Shown: positions 37,085-48,668, counted from the first letter of the stretch. The stretch is DNA of 64,000 bases from Talpa occidentalis (GCF_014898055.3 NW_023602073.1:84052678-84116677); one strand, 5' to 3'. Notes: generated by a model from the letters alone, not told the origin. Made by a program: numbers and translations.

Positions 37085-39765
37085 TTAAAAATTATTTATT
37101 TTTAATTTAAATTTTTGGACAATACATGATTTCTCTCCTTAAGTGTGGTCACTGTAGTTCTTCTACCACCAAAGCACCTATAGTCCATCACCATATTCCT
37201 TTGTGCTCTTCCTCCTCTACCCTCCATTTTCACCCCTCTGGACCCCAGTCTCTTCCACTCAAGGACGCCTCATATCTATGGTCAGTTTTCAAGGTTTAGT
37301 CTTTGACCCTTTTTTTTTTTTCTATATACCACATATAAGTGAAACCATCTGATATTTATATTTTTCCTTTTGACTTATTTTGTTTAGCATAATCCCTTCT
37401 AGCTCCATCTCCATGTTGCTGCAAATGGTATGAGTTTATCTTTTGTGATTGCTGAATAATATTCTATTGTGTATTATATAATGCATCTTCTTGATTCATT
37501 CATATTTTTGGGTGTATTTATGTTGTTTCCATATGGTGGCTATTGTAAATAGCACTGCAATAAACAGAAGACTGCAGGTTTCCTTTCAGATTAGTGCTTT
37601 TGAGTCCTTTGGGTAGACTCCGTGTAGTGGAATAGCTGAGTCACATGGTAGATCCATTTTTAGTGTTTTGAGAAAATTCCACACAGCTTTCCAGAGTGGC
37701 TGGACCATTTTGCACTCCCACTAGCAGTGTAAGAGGGTTCCTTTATCACCACATCCTCGCCAGCATTTGTTTCTGTTTTGTTTTGTTTTGTTTTTAATAT
37801 GGACCATTATTGAAGGTATAAGGTGATATCTCATTGTAGTTTTGATTTGCATTTCTGTCATAATAAATGATGTTGAACATTTTTTTCATATACCTGTTGG
37901 CTGTTTGCATTTCTTGTTTGGAGAAGTGTCTTTTTAGCTCTTCTGCCCATTTTTGACTGGGTTGTTTTGTTTTGTTTTGTTTTTGTTGAGTTGTGTAAGC
38001 TCTTTACAGATCTTTGGTATCAGTCCCTTGTTAGATGTATGGTGTGAACTATTTTTTTCCCATTCAGTAGGCTGTCTTTTTTGGTTATTGTCTCTCCTGC
38101 TTTACAGAAGCTTTTTAGTTTGATATAGTCTAAGCTGCATATCTTTGTTTTCTTTGGTTCTGGAGATTAGTTCTCAAAGGTGTTTCTGAAGTTTATATCA
38201 CTGGGTGTTCTGCCTATGTTTTCTTCTATATAATTTAGGGCTTCAGATCTTACATCCAAGTCTTTTATCCGTTTTTAATTGATTTTTGTACATGATATGA
38301 GATAGTAGTCAAGTTTTATTCTTATGCATGTGGCAGTCCAATTTTCCCAGCACTGTTTGTTGAAGAGACTTTCTTTGTTCCAGTGTATATTCTTTACTCC
38401 TTTGGCATAGATTAGTTGACTATATACGTGTGGTTTTATTTTTAAGATCTCAAGTCTATTCCGTTGGTGTGTGTGTCTGTTTTTTTTTTTCCCCAGTACC
38501 ATGCTGTTCTTATTGTTATAGTTTTATAGTATAGTTTGAAGTATAGAAGTATAATACCCCCATTTTTCCCCTTTTTTAGTCAGGAGGGTTTTCATTCTTT
38601 GGGGTCTTTTGTGATTCCATGCAAATTTCAGCAATATTTGTTCCATTTTTTGAAGAATGGCATTGATATTTTTATTGGAATTGCATTGAATCTGTTATTG
38701 CTTTAGATAGGATAGTAATTTTGATAATGTTGATTCTTCCTATCCATGAGCAGAGAATATCTTTCCATTTTTGTGTCTTCTTCTATGGTTTTTAAGAATA
38801 TTCTATAATTTACCTTGTATACATCCTTCACCTCTCTTTTTAGGTTTATTCCCAGGTAATTCATTTTTTGGGAAACAATTATTAATGGAATGGTTTTTGT
38901 AATTTCTTTCTCTTCAAGCTGATTATTTACATATAGAGAGACAACTTATTTTTTGTATTGATTTTGTGACCTGCTACTTTACTGATCTGGTTTGTTGTTT
39001 TATTGTTTTAATTAATTTTGCCAAGGATTTTTTTGGCTCTCTCTCTCTCTCTCTCTCACTCTCATCATATGCCATCATATGCAATAATGTCATATCATCT
39101 GCAAATAATGATAACTTTACTTATTCTTTCCCAATTTGGATTCGTTGTGTGGCTTTCTCTTGCTTAATTGCTCTAATTAGGACTTGCAGTTCTATGTTGA
39201 ATAGTAGTGGTGAGAGTGGGAATCTTTTTCTTGTACCAGTTCTTAGTGGAAAGACTTTCAGTTTTTCTCCATTGAGAATGATGCTTGCTGTCAGTTCATC
39301 ATATATAGCTTCTGTTATGTTGAAATATGTTCCTTTTATCCCAAGTTCGTCAAGGGCTTTCATCATAAATGGATGTTGAAGTTTATCAAATGCTTTCTCT
39401 GTGTCTATTGATTTAATCATATGGTTCTTAGCTTTCTTTTTTGTTGATGTGGTGAAGTGGGTTGACCCACTTTTGGATGTTGAACCATCCTTGTGTCCCT
39501 GGAATAAATCCCACTTAGTCATGGTGTATAATCTTTTGGCACATTGTTGGGTTTTGTTTGCTAAGATTTTTTTAAAAAATATTTTAGCATCTGTTTTCAT
39601 CAGGGAGATTGGTCTGCAATTTTCTTTTTGTGTGTTGTCTTTATTTGGTTTTGGTATAAATGTAATATTGGCCTCCTAAAATGTATTTGGAAGTATTCTT
39701 TCTTTCTCAGTTTTTTGGAGGAGTTTGAGCAAGATAGGTATTAGGGACTTAATTAGTGTCACAAA
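37085..39765 (-). mobile_element. 5'-truncated L1, about 2.7 kb
   Basis: Reverse L1 from the 3' UTR (37.1-37.4 kb) through the ORF2 C-terminus to the RT domain. The frame at 39121-39600 reads SIDTEKAFDK, SIILNGEKLKVFPLRTG and PLSPLLFNI; the FADD box lies just beyond it in another frame (about 39095-39110). Frameshifts and stops split ORF2, and upstream parts (endonuclease, ORF1, 5' UTR) are absent. A (CT)n run (39037-39057) has grown inside it. Older than the 15 kb L1. No target duplication found. Confidence 0.92.
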
Positions 39766-40388
39766 ATAAGACTGCCAGTTTCAAATATACCTTCTGCTAA
39801 TCTAGTGATAAAGAGAATGAGTAGATAAGTAGACATTTCCTCTGCCTTTGGCCATGGAGTGAAATGGAAATGCTGTTCCTTTGCTTCCCCAGACACTGGA
39901 ATCTGTTTGTTTATTCACCAGGCCTTGCTGTATTGGTTTTACTGGCTCTCAGGGAAGCAGCTGCCAACACAGGTCTCAGAGGGGCTAAGTCCCCTTGAAG
40001 ATTCCTACTCTTTTTTCCTATTAGAGATGGTGAACCAGCCAACACATTGTGAGTACATTCTGCCAACCACAATGCAGAGGATTTTGAAGTACCCCAATTT
40101 TCTTTCCAACTTACTCTTAAGGCAGCACAGCATTGACAGAAGTAGACTCCTTTCTCACCTGGGGTCCTGGTTTGACTCCTTTCCACAGGGAGACCCAGGA
40201 GTGATATCAGTAGAGTCCCTTTAGAAGAAGATGCCAAGATCGCAAGCAAGGGTATTATTATGGAATTGCCCATGTAAGAGAAAATACTCAGAAAAGGCTG
40301 AAGGATTTTTAGATACAAATGTGATCCCCTGCGAGGAAGGAGAGATAGAGGAGGTTGGGAGGAAATATTCTCGATTGCTATTTAGCCT
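39766..40388. other. Unassigned, less AT-rich block with overlapping frames
   Basis: Between an L1 and a SINE cluster. Two frames overlap on opposite strands: 121 codons on + (39859-40224) and 135 codons on - (39911-40318). Neither shows a domain, signal peptide or family I recognise. I see no gene here with confidence. Confidence 0.4.
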
Positions 40389-40406
40389 AAAGAAGTTTCA
40401 ACAAGG

Positions 40407-40658
40407 GCCTCCCCAGTGGCGCAGCGGTTGAGCGCTGGGCTGCGAAGCTGCCCGCAGCCTCTGCAGCGCCGGTTCAATCCCTGGCCATCGGGAGAGGGCA
40501 TGGCACACAGACCTCTCCTGCTGCCCGCTGCTCCCCTCAGCAGTATACTTCGTCAGTCTGCCTGCTCTGCTCTCCGCTCTGGCTCTGGTGAATTCTCTCA
40601 CCCTCCTGCGCTTCTGACTGTACCCAGTGCTTGTATAAATAAATCTTAAAAAAAAAAA
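40407..40658 (+). mobile_element. tRNA-derived SINE, young
   Basis: Clean head (gcctccccagtggcgcagcgg, with A box) and B-box-like ggttcaatccc; pre-tail ctgactgtacccagtgcttg; short tail and A run. Duplications aaagaagtttcaacaagg at 40389-40406 and 40659-40676 are exact; the shared gg leaves the boundary uncertain by two bases. Confidence 0.96.
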
Positions 40659-40825
40659 AAAGAAGTTTCAACAAGGCTGTAAGAGAGCTTCTAAGTCAAT
40701 ATTGATGGTGAGGTGAGTTCCTTTTCTCCTAGCATCAAGTTTGCCCTGCTTGGCTTAGGGTTGGATTGGGAGCAATCATAGGAGGCATGGTATCTATATA
40801 TATAAGTGGTGGTGGATTTTTTTTT

Positions 40826-41071
40826 TAAAGATTTATTTATTTATTTATACAAGCACTGGGTACAGTCAGAAGCACGGGAGGGTGAGGGAATTCACCAGAG
40901 CCAGAGAGGGGAACAGAACAGGCAGACTGACAAAGAAATACACTGCTGAGGGGAGCAGCGGATAGCAGGAGAGGTCTGTCACACCATGTGGGACCCTCGC
41001 TGGCGGCCGGGGACCGAACCAGCACTGCAGAGGCTGCGGGCAGCTTCACAACCCAGCGCTCAACTGCTGCA
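40826..41071 (-). mobile_element. tRNA-derived SINE, 5' end shortened
   Basis: Reverse copy with aaagatttatttatttattt, tacaagcactgggtacag and B-box complement ggggaccgaacc, ending abruptly at caactgctgca without the ccaccggggaggccc end. Duplications tggtggtggattttttttt (40807-40825 and 41072-41090) show it inserted in this shortened form. Confidence 0.93.
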
Positions 41072-41211
41072 TGGTGGTGGATTTTTTTTTAGAGCACTGA
41101 AGATAGGGTTCTTGGTCAGTTACACTTCCTATTCCCGCACATATCATGAGAGGCAACATAGCACTGTGGTAAAGAATGGAGCACTGGATTGCAACTATTG
41201 TGTTAATTTTG

Positions 41212-41491
41212 TTTATTTTTTTATTTTAGAGATTTATTTATTTATACAAGAACTGGGGTACAGGTCAGAGACACAGGGGGAGGGTGAGAGAATTCACCGA
41301 GACAGAGTGGGGAGCAGAACAGGCAGATGAACCGAAGACACTACTAAGGGGAGCAGTGGGCGAGGCAGGAGAGGTCTGCACACAATGAGGATTTCTTCTT
41401 GGCGGGCCAGGCCTGGAACCCACCCTGCAGAGGCTGCAGACAGCTAGCTTCACAGCTTGGCGCTCAACCTGCTGCGCCACCAGGGAAGGTC
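41212..41491 (-). mobile_element. tRNA-derived SINE
   Basis: Reverse full-length copy, with a diverged B-box region (cctggaacccaccc). Duplications ctattgtgttaattttg (41195-41211) and ctattgtttcaatttta (41492-41508), imperfect. Third SINE within 1.1 kb. Confidence 0.92.
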
Positions 41492-41514
41492 CTATTGTTT
41501 CAATTTTATCCAAC

Positions 41515-41705
41515 TTTGCCACTCATTGACTGTGTTATGTTAGCCAAGTTACTTACCTTTATTTTGCCTCTGTTTACTCATCTGTAAAGTAAGAAAAATA
41601 AAACTGTCTAATAGTATTGTCATGATGTTTAAAAGACTGAATACATGTAAACAACCTTTAGAAGAATGCTTTGCTCATAGTAAGTGCTCAAAAGCATACT
41701 AATAA
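41515..41705 (+). mobile_element. MIR SINE
   Basis: Forward MIR: tagccaagttacttaccttta, ctcatctgtaaagtaag, then gctttgctcatagtaagtgctcaaaa. Confidence 0.88.
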
Positions 41706-41709
41706 TAGA

Positions 41710-44226
41710 AAGAATTTGTACAGTTTCTTACCCCTACATTCTCATTTTCTTCATCCACTGATGACAATGCACAACATGTGGCTGTTTTTGAAATTCAGTG
41801 AGGTCATTTTATGTAAAACTCTTCAAATATGCCTGACATAGGATAAGCACTGAATAAATACATAGGATATGTCATTATCATTATTGGTAGATGCAATATT
41901 CTCCCCATAGCTACCTTTTTTAACTCAAGGATAAAAAAATACTTTATAAAAGTATACTTTATAAAAGTAAAACCTGTCAGATTAATAACCATTCTTACAA
42001 TGTGCTGTTATCGCATCCTTACTGTGTGTGATATTGTTTTTAGTACTGAAGCTGTTATATTGTTATTCCAAACTCCTTCAGCTCCATATTCTAATTAAAG
42101 TTGTGAATGCAATAGAGTAAATGATTTAGTCCCATCTAATTTGACTATACTTCTAAAAACATGCCCAAAGATACATAAAGGTTAATGATCTTGCTCCATC
42201 TTACATCGTAAACAACTGGGTTATTTTGGTTTGGAGTTGTCACCTAAATCTTCCTAAGGTTTTAAATGTGAGACCATTTTTTAAAAATGCTTCAGTAGAT
42301 TTATTTCCTTCAGTTGAAAGTAAAGCATTCAGTATGTATCTAAATATCTAAAGAAATTATTGTTGAATGTTTTAGCCAATTTCAGGATGCTGCTATAGGT
42401 ACTTTTGGTGTTGGAATTGACAGATTTTAATGAATAGATTTTGATAGTGATGTACTTAATATATGTAATGAAATTGAAAAGAAAATGTGCTTTCAGAAAA
42501 TTTATTAGGTCTGTACTATTTTCTGCGTACTGGAAGAATGCAAAAGTGATAGAGTCCTTGCCCTTGAGGTACTTAATACAGTCAGATAGATAATCACAAT
42601 ACCATGTAGTACTCTATGTTAAGCTAAAGCCTAGGATGTCTGGGTCACAAAGAAAAGACACTGTCATTTCAAATTAGTATTACCTGAGAGTAATAGTAAA
42701 AACAATATACCTCAAGTGACAGGATCAAAGTGTATATCTTTCTCGGATCTAAGAAGGGTATAGTAATCAATGTGAGAGGTGTAGAGTGCCTCACAATATC
42801 AGGAGCTCAGGCTTCTCCTATCCTGTTTCTCCTCTTTGTATAGCTTTCTTTCCCAAGGTCACTCTCAAAGTTAGCTGCTGCATGCATTTATTTTGTTTTC
42901 ATCCAGCCAGCAGGAATGAAAGGAAAGCATGTGGGACTCACCCTCACCTTTGAAGAATAATTTCCAGAAGTTGTATATAGTACACCTGCATTGATCCCGT
43001 TGAAAAGAAAGTGGCACATGGCCACACCTATGAGCTAAAGGATTTGGAAAATAAAGTATTTATTCTACACATTCATGAATGACAGAAAGATGGCTATTAG
43101 GGGACAACTAACCATCCTACCAAAAAACCCAAACCAGCTAGGTGCGGGAGTGGAAGGAACTGTTAAGAATTATTAATAAAATGACAATAATATTGTGTGA
43201 CATTTTAATTTATAAAGTAGATTGACTTTCAATATGTATTTACAGAAAAATCACAACAAAGTTGCTACTGTGCAAATTTGTTATTAATAGCAAAAAAATT
43301 GAAGTTTTTCGCAAGTCAATATGGAAAATTTTGCAGTTTGCTTCAGGAGTATCTTAGCTGTTCTCGCTAGGATGGTGTTCCATGTTTACCTTGTTCAGAC
43401 TTTTCAGACTCGTTGATCATTATATTAGTATCCTCTACAAATAATTAATGGTAAAATTCTTATATGAAAGTGGAAACACTTGTGAGGAAAGTAGGTCATC
43501 TGTCTTTGTAATATAGTCCAGTGTATTATGTACAAATATGTTCAGCACCTATCTGTAGCAGTATAGAAGAAAAACTTAGTGTTTGATGCTCTAGTGTAGT
43601 GGTATACTTCAACCAAAATATGCACTAATAAGTTCATTAGGCATTAATTTATTAGGTAACTGGTATCCTACACGTTATATTGTGCAGGAACTCTTGGTGG
43701 ATTATGAATGTTGAAGAGGGTTTTCATCGTACTTGGTGAAATTGATTGGACTTTTTGATGAACTGGGGATGCTTTATTACTTGTTCCCATTTTAAATATT
43801 AGATAATAGATTCACACAATCTTAAAATAGATAATCCTACACATTTTCAGGAACACATTAGGTGCAGATAAAAATAATCTCTCCAATGAAGCCTGCAACA
43901 GGACAGAGTAGAAAAGAGACTGACTACAAAGGCGTACTTCTTTTCAATAATATATTCTATTTAGAAAAATACTGAAAGACAATTTTTATACATGACATTA
44001 AATGTTCATATGTACACACATCCACACCCAACTGGATACAAGTAAATGTGCTGATTTCAGTTCCTTCATTCATTTTCACTTGGCTGTATCTCATGCACGA
44101 AGTTCTCCCTCTATGGGAACAATTGGAAATTGCAGGTTATTTTTTTTTTAAAGCACTGAATTTGGAGAGACTTTCAGATTTTTTGGTTTTTAAGAGAAAG
44201 TCAACAAAGTAAAGAAAACAGTAGTT
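41710..44226. other. Mostly unassigned; ancient repeat near 42.8-43.1 kb
   Basis: 42780-43110 has the layout of a common ancient interspersed repeat whose family I cannot name (agtggcacatggccacacctatgagc, ttattctacacattc, aggggacaactaacc). 42520-42720 may be reverse L2. A 16-base unit actttataaaagtata is doubled near 41941-41970. The rest is unassigned. Confidence 0.4.
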
Positions 44227-44241
44227 TAATCTTACCTGGGG

Positions 44242-44516
44242 CAGTGGTGTGGGGGCGCGGCGCAAGGGGTTAAGACACAACCTATGAAGCAATCCACAGC
44301 CACTGCATCATGAGTTTGATCCCCGGCCAGTTAGGGAGCAACCCACATGGTGCAGCGGACCTCTCCTGACTTGCCCACTGCTCCCCTCAGCAGTGTACTT
44401 TGGTCAGTCTGCCTGTTCTGTTCCCCACTGTCTCTGGTGAAGCCTCTCACCCCACACCCCTCTGGCCTGTACCCCAACTCTTGTATGCATACACAAATAA
44501 ATCTTTAAAAAAATAA
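44242..44516 (+). mobile_element. tRNA-derived SINE, older subfamily
   Basis: Head is mutated (gtgggggcgcggcgcaaggggttaa) but body and tail are complete, with gcctgtaccccaactcttgtatgcat before the tail. Duplications taatcttacctgggg (44227-44241) and taatcttaactgggg (44517-44531), one mismatch. Confidence 0.93.
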
Positions 44517-44531
44517 TAATCTTAACTGGGG

Positions 44532-45262
44532 GGATTTTCACTGTGATTTAAGTTATCTTATAATTTAAAAGATTTTTTTAGATCCTAAAATACAAGAAAA
44601 TATTACTTAATTTTTCATGTTGATAGCATATTAATTTTAAGTCTAATTTATAATGTAGAACATTATAATAATTATGTGCTGGGTATATAGCAAAATGTGT
44701 TTTTAAAGTAATAAAAGTTTTAGAAATATAGCTCTATATAATTTATTAACTTTTATCATAGTAATTTGTAAGTGTAGGGTTGTGGTTAATTTATCTAACA
44801 TTAACTCTGAAAAAAATCCAGAGTTAGACTATATCCAACTGTAGGAAAATATAATCTGATTTGGCAAAATAAATCTTCTAGTCATTGTTAAAACAAAAGA
44901 GGGAAACTTCAGTGATTATTTTATTTGAAGTATGACATAGATTTTTACTTTATAAATATTTTTATTTCTTTGCTGTTTATATATTAGTTAACCAAGAATT
45001 GTATTAATTTGTATCAGACAAAATTGTTATATATTAGGAAATGCAGATGTCTTGACTGCAAAAATACTAAAGCCAGAATAATTTCACATTAAATTATCAT
45101 GTATATACATTTACTTCCTATACTTAAATATACCTAAAATAGCATTTAATAAGAATAAATTGCTAGGCACAATTTTATGTTTCAGGCATTATACTAAAAA
45201 TTTTATGTAAGCTAATTTGTTAAATGTTGAGCCTGTCAAATGTCATCTTCATGTTATAGATG
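44532..45262. other. Unassigned AT-rich sequence
   Basis: Nothing recognised. Confidence 0.45.
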
Positions 45263-45274
45263 AGAAGATTGTAT

Positions 45275-45362
45275 ATACATGCCGGGGAACGAACCGGAGC
45301 TGCAGAGGCTGCGGACAGCCTCGCAGCCCAGTGCTCAACAGCTGCGCCACCAAGGGAGGCCC
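45275..45362 (-). mobile_element. tRNA-sized, tailless SINE-head insertion
   Basis: Only the tRNA-like head of the SINE is present, in reverse: from gccggggaacgaaccggagc (B box and T-arm complement) to gctgcgccaccaagggaggccc. It is 88 bases long, has no body and no poly(A). Exact duplications agaagattgtat at 45263-45274 and 45363-45374 show that it inserted in this form. The head is close to the young subfamily. The frame at 45217-45612 runs through it by chance. Confidence 0.9.
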
Positions 45363-45689
45363 AGAAGATTGTATCTTAGTGAGGCTAAGCCACTTGTTTA
45401 ATAACGCATGTTTAGGGTCCCAGAAATTTATTTATCATAAAAATCAAGATATAAAACATGATCTTTATGTCTTAATAGGTTCATGTACCCATGAGTTTAT
45501 GAAGAGAATTCACTTAATTTGTATTTCAGTTATTTCTCTTGCTGTATCTCTTTTTGCATATATACTTCTGATTTTTAAATCTTTCTTCTTGACATCTTTG
45601 TTCCGTATTTAAATTTAAGTTCATCTTCCTTAATTTCCTATGATTTCTTTACAAATTTCCTTTGTATTCTTATTCTAATTTTTTTTAGT

Positions 45690-45890
45690 AAATGAACTCC
45701 AGATTCTGAGTCAAATAGATTTGGATTTTAGCCCAGTTTTGCTCATGATCGTTCTGTCTTGGTTTCCCATTTGTGAAACAGATACAACCTTGATCTCATG
45801 TGATAATTTGAAAGTTAAAGAAATAATGAATGTAAAGTATCTGACAATTGAAGGTACTCAGATGGTATTTGTTAGTCTTGTTAATATCTT
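45690..45890 (+). mobile_element. MIR SINE
   Basis: Forward MIR: ctgagtcaaatagatttgg, cttggtttcccatttgtgaaacagat, then a worn tail region. Confidence 0.75.
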
Positions 45891-45919
45891 ACTTCCATGA
45901 CTTCAACTAATATATTTTT

Positions 45920-46180
45920 TAAGGATTTATTTATTTATACATTCAAGAAATGGGGTACAGGCCGGAGTTGTGGAGGGGTGAGATGATTCACTAGAGACAT
46001 AGTGGGGAACAGAACAGGCAGATCTACTGAAATACATTGCTGAGGGGAGCAGTGGGTGAGTCAGCAGAGGTCTGCTGTGCCATGTGGGTAGCTCCCTGAC
46101 TGGGAATCAAACTCGTGCTTCAGTGGTTGGGGATAGCTTCATAGGTTGTGTCTTAACCCCTTGCGCCACCAGGGAGGCCC
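45920..46180 (-). mobile_element. tRNA-derived SINE, older subfamily
   Basis: Reverse full-length copy ending gcgccaccagggaggccc. Imperfect duplications ctaatatattttt (45907-45919) and ctaatatctttat (46181-46193). Confidence 0.92.
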
Positions 46181-46193
46181 CTAATATCTTTAT

Positions 46194-46936
46194 TAATATC
46201 TACAGTCAGGACTGAGTTCTCAAAATCTACTCACTTTTCAAAGATCTGCAGATCTTCTCTATCTGAAGATCATTAAGATAAAAATGGTATACCTCCACCA
46301 GTCCTCAATTTAAAAGAACTAAGGAGAGTCACAGAAAATAATTTTTTCCCATTGAGTTGATGACTAGGACCTCTTAATTATTATCTGTTACTTCACTCAT
46401 ATACATTACCCCAATGGTCTGGTTTGTATTCACTGTAGTCATTTATTATCTCTCATGGTTTCTATGAGTGAAAATTTAAGAACAGTGTATGAGTTCCTTA
46501 AGCTTGGCTTCTTTCCTGGGGTTGCAGTCAGATGCCATTGATGTGACATCACTTTAGAATTGACTTGACTAGAACTCTAATATTCACTTGCAGCGTGACT
46601 CACTTATGTGACTGGCAAGTGGGTGTCAGAAGGTTGGTTCTCTACAAATGGATCTGTCCTTGAAACTGCTTGAGTTTCCTCACAACCTGGCATCTAGCCT
46701 CTATAAAAGCAAGAAATCCCAGAAATCAAGGTGGAATCTGCAATGCCTTTATGACCTAATCTTGGAAATCATATACTGTTAGTTCCTTTATATTCTACTG
46801 GTCATGCAGACTGGCTTCAGTGATTCAGTGTTGAAAGGAACAACCTAAGTGCTGAATGTCAGAGGTGTGGATTATTGGTTATTATCTTGGAGATAACAAG
46901 AGAAACAGTAGGTTTTTCCCCAATTATCCATAATAG
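46194..46936. other. Mostly unassigned; ancient repeat near 46.5-46.9 kb
   Basis: 46490-46870 contains ttatgacctaatcttggaaatcatatactg and attctactggtcatgcag, a pattern of an ancient mammalian interspersed repeat (probably LTR or DNA type) that I cannot name with certainty. Confidence 0.4.
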
Positions 46937-46953
46937 TGAGACAGTGTATTATG

Positions 46954-47680
46954 TGTTTTTTTAATTTTTTAAAAAAAAATTTTATTTATACAAGAACCTG
47001 AGTACAGGTGTAAAGGCCAGGACTGGCCACAGTGCAGGTTTTCTGATCCCATGCAGACCGGGTAAAGGAGGAGTCAGAGTCCTCAGTAGTTTTGCAGGTT
47101 TTTTATTTGGGGTTCACCAGGCATATGGCAGGCTGGGGTGCAGGCTGGAGGGCTGGGAGGCTGGTAGGCCTCCCAGCCCCCAGCAAGTCTTCACTCTATC
47201 TGGGCTCTCTAGCGTTCGTTCTGCTGCTTTTCGGCTTCTCTTTCGGCTTCGGCTTCTACTGCTGCTACTGGTGCTGCTCTCGTCCCCCCGTGATGCCGCC
47301 CTTAAAAGCACAGTCTTAGCTCAGCTGAATCCCTTCTACCTATGCCCACACCCTATTCCAGGTGCCCGCCATCAGGCATGCATTCAGGACAAGGATCCAT
47401 CATCTATCCTGATGGCAGAAGGACAGAAAAGCCTGATATTTTCTTTACCCTACAACAGGTCAGAGGCGTGGGAGGGTGAGAGAATTCACCAGAGACAGAG
47501 CAGGGAGTAGAACAGGCAGATAGACTGAAGACACTGCTGAGGGGAGCAGTGGGTGAGGCAGGAGCGGTCTGTTGCGCCATGTGGGTTTCTCCTTGGCCGG
47601 CCGGTAATCAAACCCATGCTGCAGAGGCTGCGGACAGCTTCACAAGGCGGTGTTTAACCCACTGCAACACCAGGGAGGCC
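46954..47680 (-). mobile_element. SINE split by a solo LTR
   Basis: Reverse tRNA-derived SINE in two parts: tail side 46954-47008 and body plus head 47455-47680. Outer duplications tgagacagtgtattatg (46937-46953) and tgagacagtgtataatg (47681-47697) bracket both parts, so they were one element before the LTR arrived. Confidence 0.94.
47009..47454 (-). mobile_element. Solo LTR of an endogenous retrovirus
   Basis: A 446-base insertion with tgta...taca ends, flanked by the 5-bp duplication acagg (47004-47008 and 47455-47459). Removing it restores the SINE consensus tacaggtcagagg. On the - strand it has a cttttaaggg TATA-like box and an aataaa signal (near 47103-47108) ahead of the end, in LTR order. 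No gag, pol or env sequence is attached, so it is probably a solo LTR left by recombination. Class is undecided: 5-bp duplications occur in several ERV groups. The frames at 47092-47319 and 47114-47311 are by-products of its repeated serine/arginine-like codons. Confidence 0.85.
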
Positions 47681-47841
47681 TGAGACAGTGTATAATGAAT
47701 GAAAGAGCACAGATATGTCAGATAGGACCCCTTTTACAAAACTTGTGGTTTTTCACTGCCAACAGAACAAAGTACAAATACCTTCTCTTGAAATTATAGG
47801 CTCTTCAAACTTCTATCTTTAATCCACTTTTTCTTTCCTAT

Positions 47842-48302
47842 TAAGAGTTTTGATGGTAGAATGGGGTTAAATTTATCATTTTTTAAGAGAGATTTTTTTT
47901 TAATAGAGGCATGTTTTATTTATTTATTTATTTGTTTGTTTTTGTTTTGTTTATACATGCACTGGGTACAGTCAGAAGCGCGGGAGGGTGAGAGGATTCA
48001 CCAGAGCCAGAGCGGGGAGCAGAGCAGGCAGAAGGACCGAAGTACACTGCTGAGGGGAGCAGCGGGCGGCAGGAGAGGTCTGCGCGCCATGTGGGACCCT
48101 CCTCCGGTGGCCGGGGAGCAGCCGGGGATCGAACCGGCGCCGTAGAGGCTGTGGGCAGCTTCACAACCCAGCGCTCAACCGCTGCGCCACCAGGGAGGCC
48201 CCAAATTTATCATTTTTTTAATAGCTTATCCTCCTGGTTTTCCTTTCAGAGAGAGAAGGAATGGGAATGTTTGCTCCAGTCACAGGACCACATGTCCTAT
48301 TT
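47842..48302 (+). repeat. Left arm of a 127-bp inverted repeat (SINE-filled)
   Basis: Arm sequence is 47842-47884 joined to 48219-48302; the SINE and one copy of its duplication sit between. It matches the reverse complement of 49399-49524 with about 8 differences. Key blocks: gagttttgatggtagaatgg, agcttatcctcctggtt and ccacatgtcctattt. Confidence 0.93.
47885..48202 (-). mobile_element. Young SINE with extended 3' end
   Basis: Near-consensus reverse copy: taatagaggcatgttttatt, (ttgt)n patch, GC-rich head, B-box complement ggatcgaacc. Exact 16-bp duplications aaatttatcatttttt at 47869-47884 and 48203-48218. The empty version of this site is present in the window at about 49480-49497 on the other strand (one base different). 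Confidence 0.97.
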
Positions 48303-48668
48303 CCACTATTATTTCCACTGTTCTTTTTAATTAAGGAATAATATACACATTTGGGACCGATTGTAGACTTCAGGAAGTCCTCAAACCTTAGGAATTATGT
48401 AAAATTGAGTATATAGGAATATATATGCATATTTTGCGTAGAAATTTGCCTACAGCTTGTACTGTTCCTTCAAGGAACAGTTTAAATATAACTTCTAAAT
48501 GAAACCACATATACTCAACTGAAGGATGATTCTCATCTTCACGCTTCCCTTTTGCCCCTAAAAATGAGACAGTATTTTGTTTTTTATTATATAGTAGCAC
48601 TTTTTGCATGATAACTTGTATCACCATTGTATGAGTCTGTGCTTCATCACTTAAAAAAATCACTAGTC

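Noticed and set aside
47092..47319. Serine/arginine-like and Gly/Phe-rich frames
   Set aside because: Both read through the triplet-like repeats of the solo LTR.
48235..48255. Splice acceptor-like tcctttcag in the inverted-repeat arm
   Set aside because: No open frame, branch point or partner donor that would support an exon.
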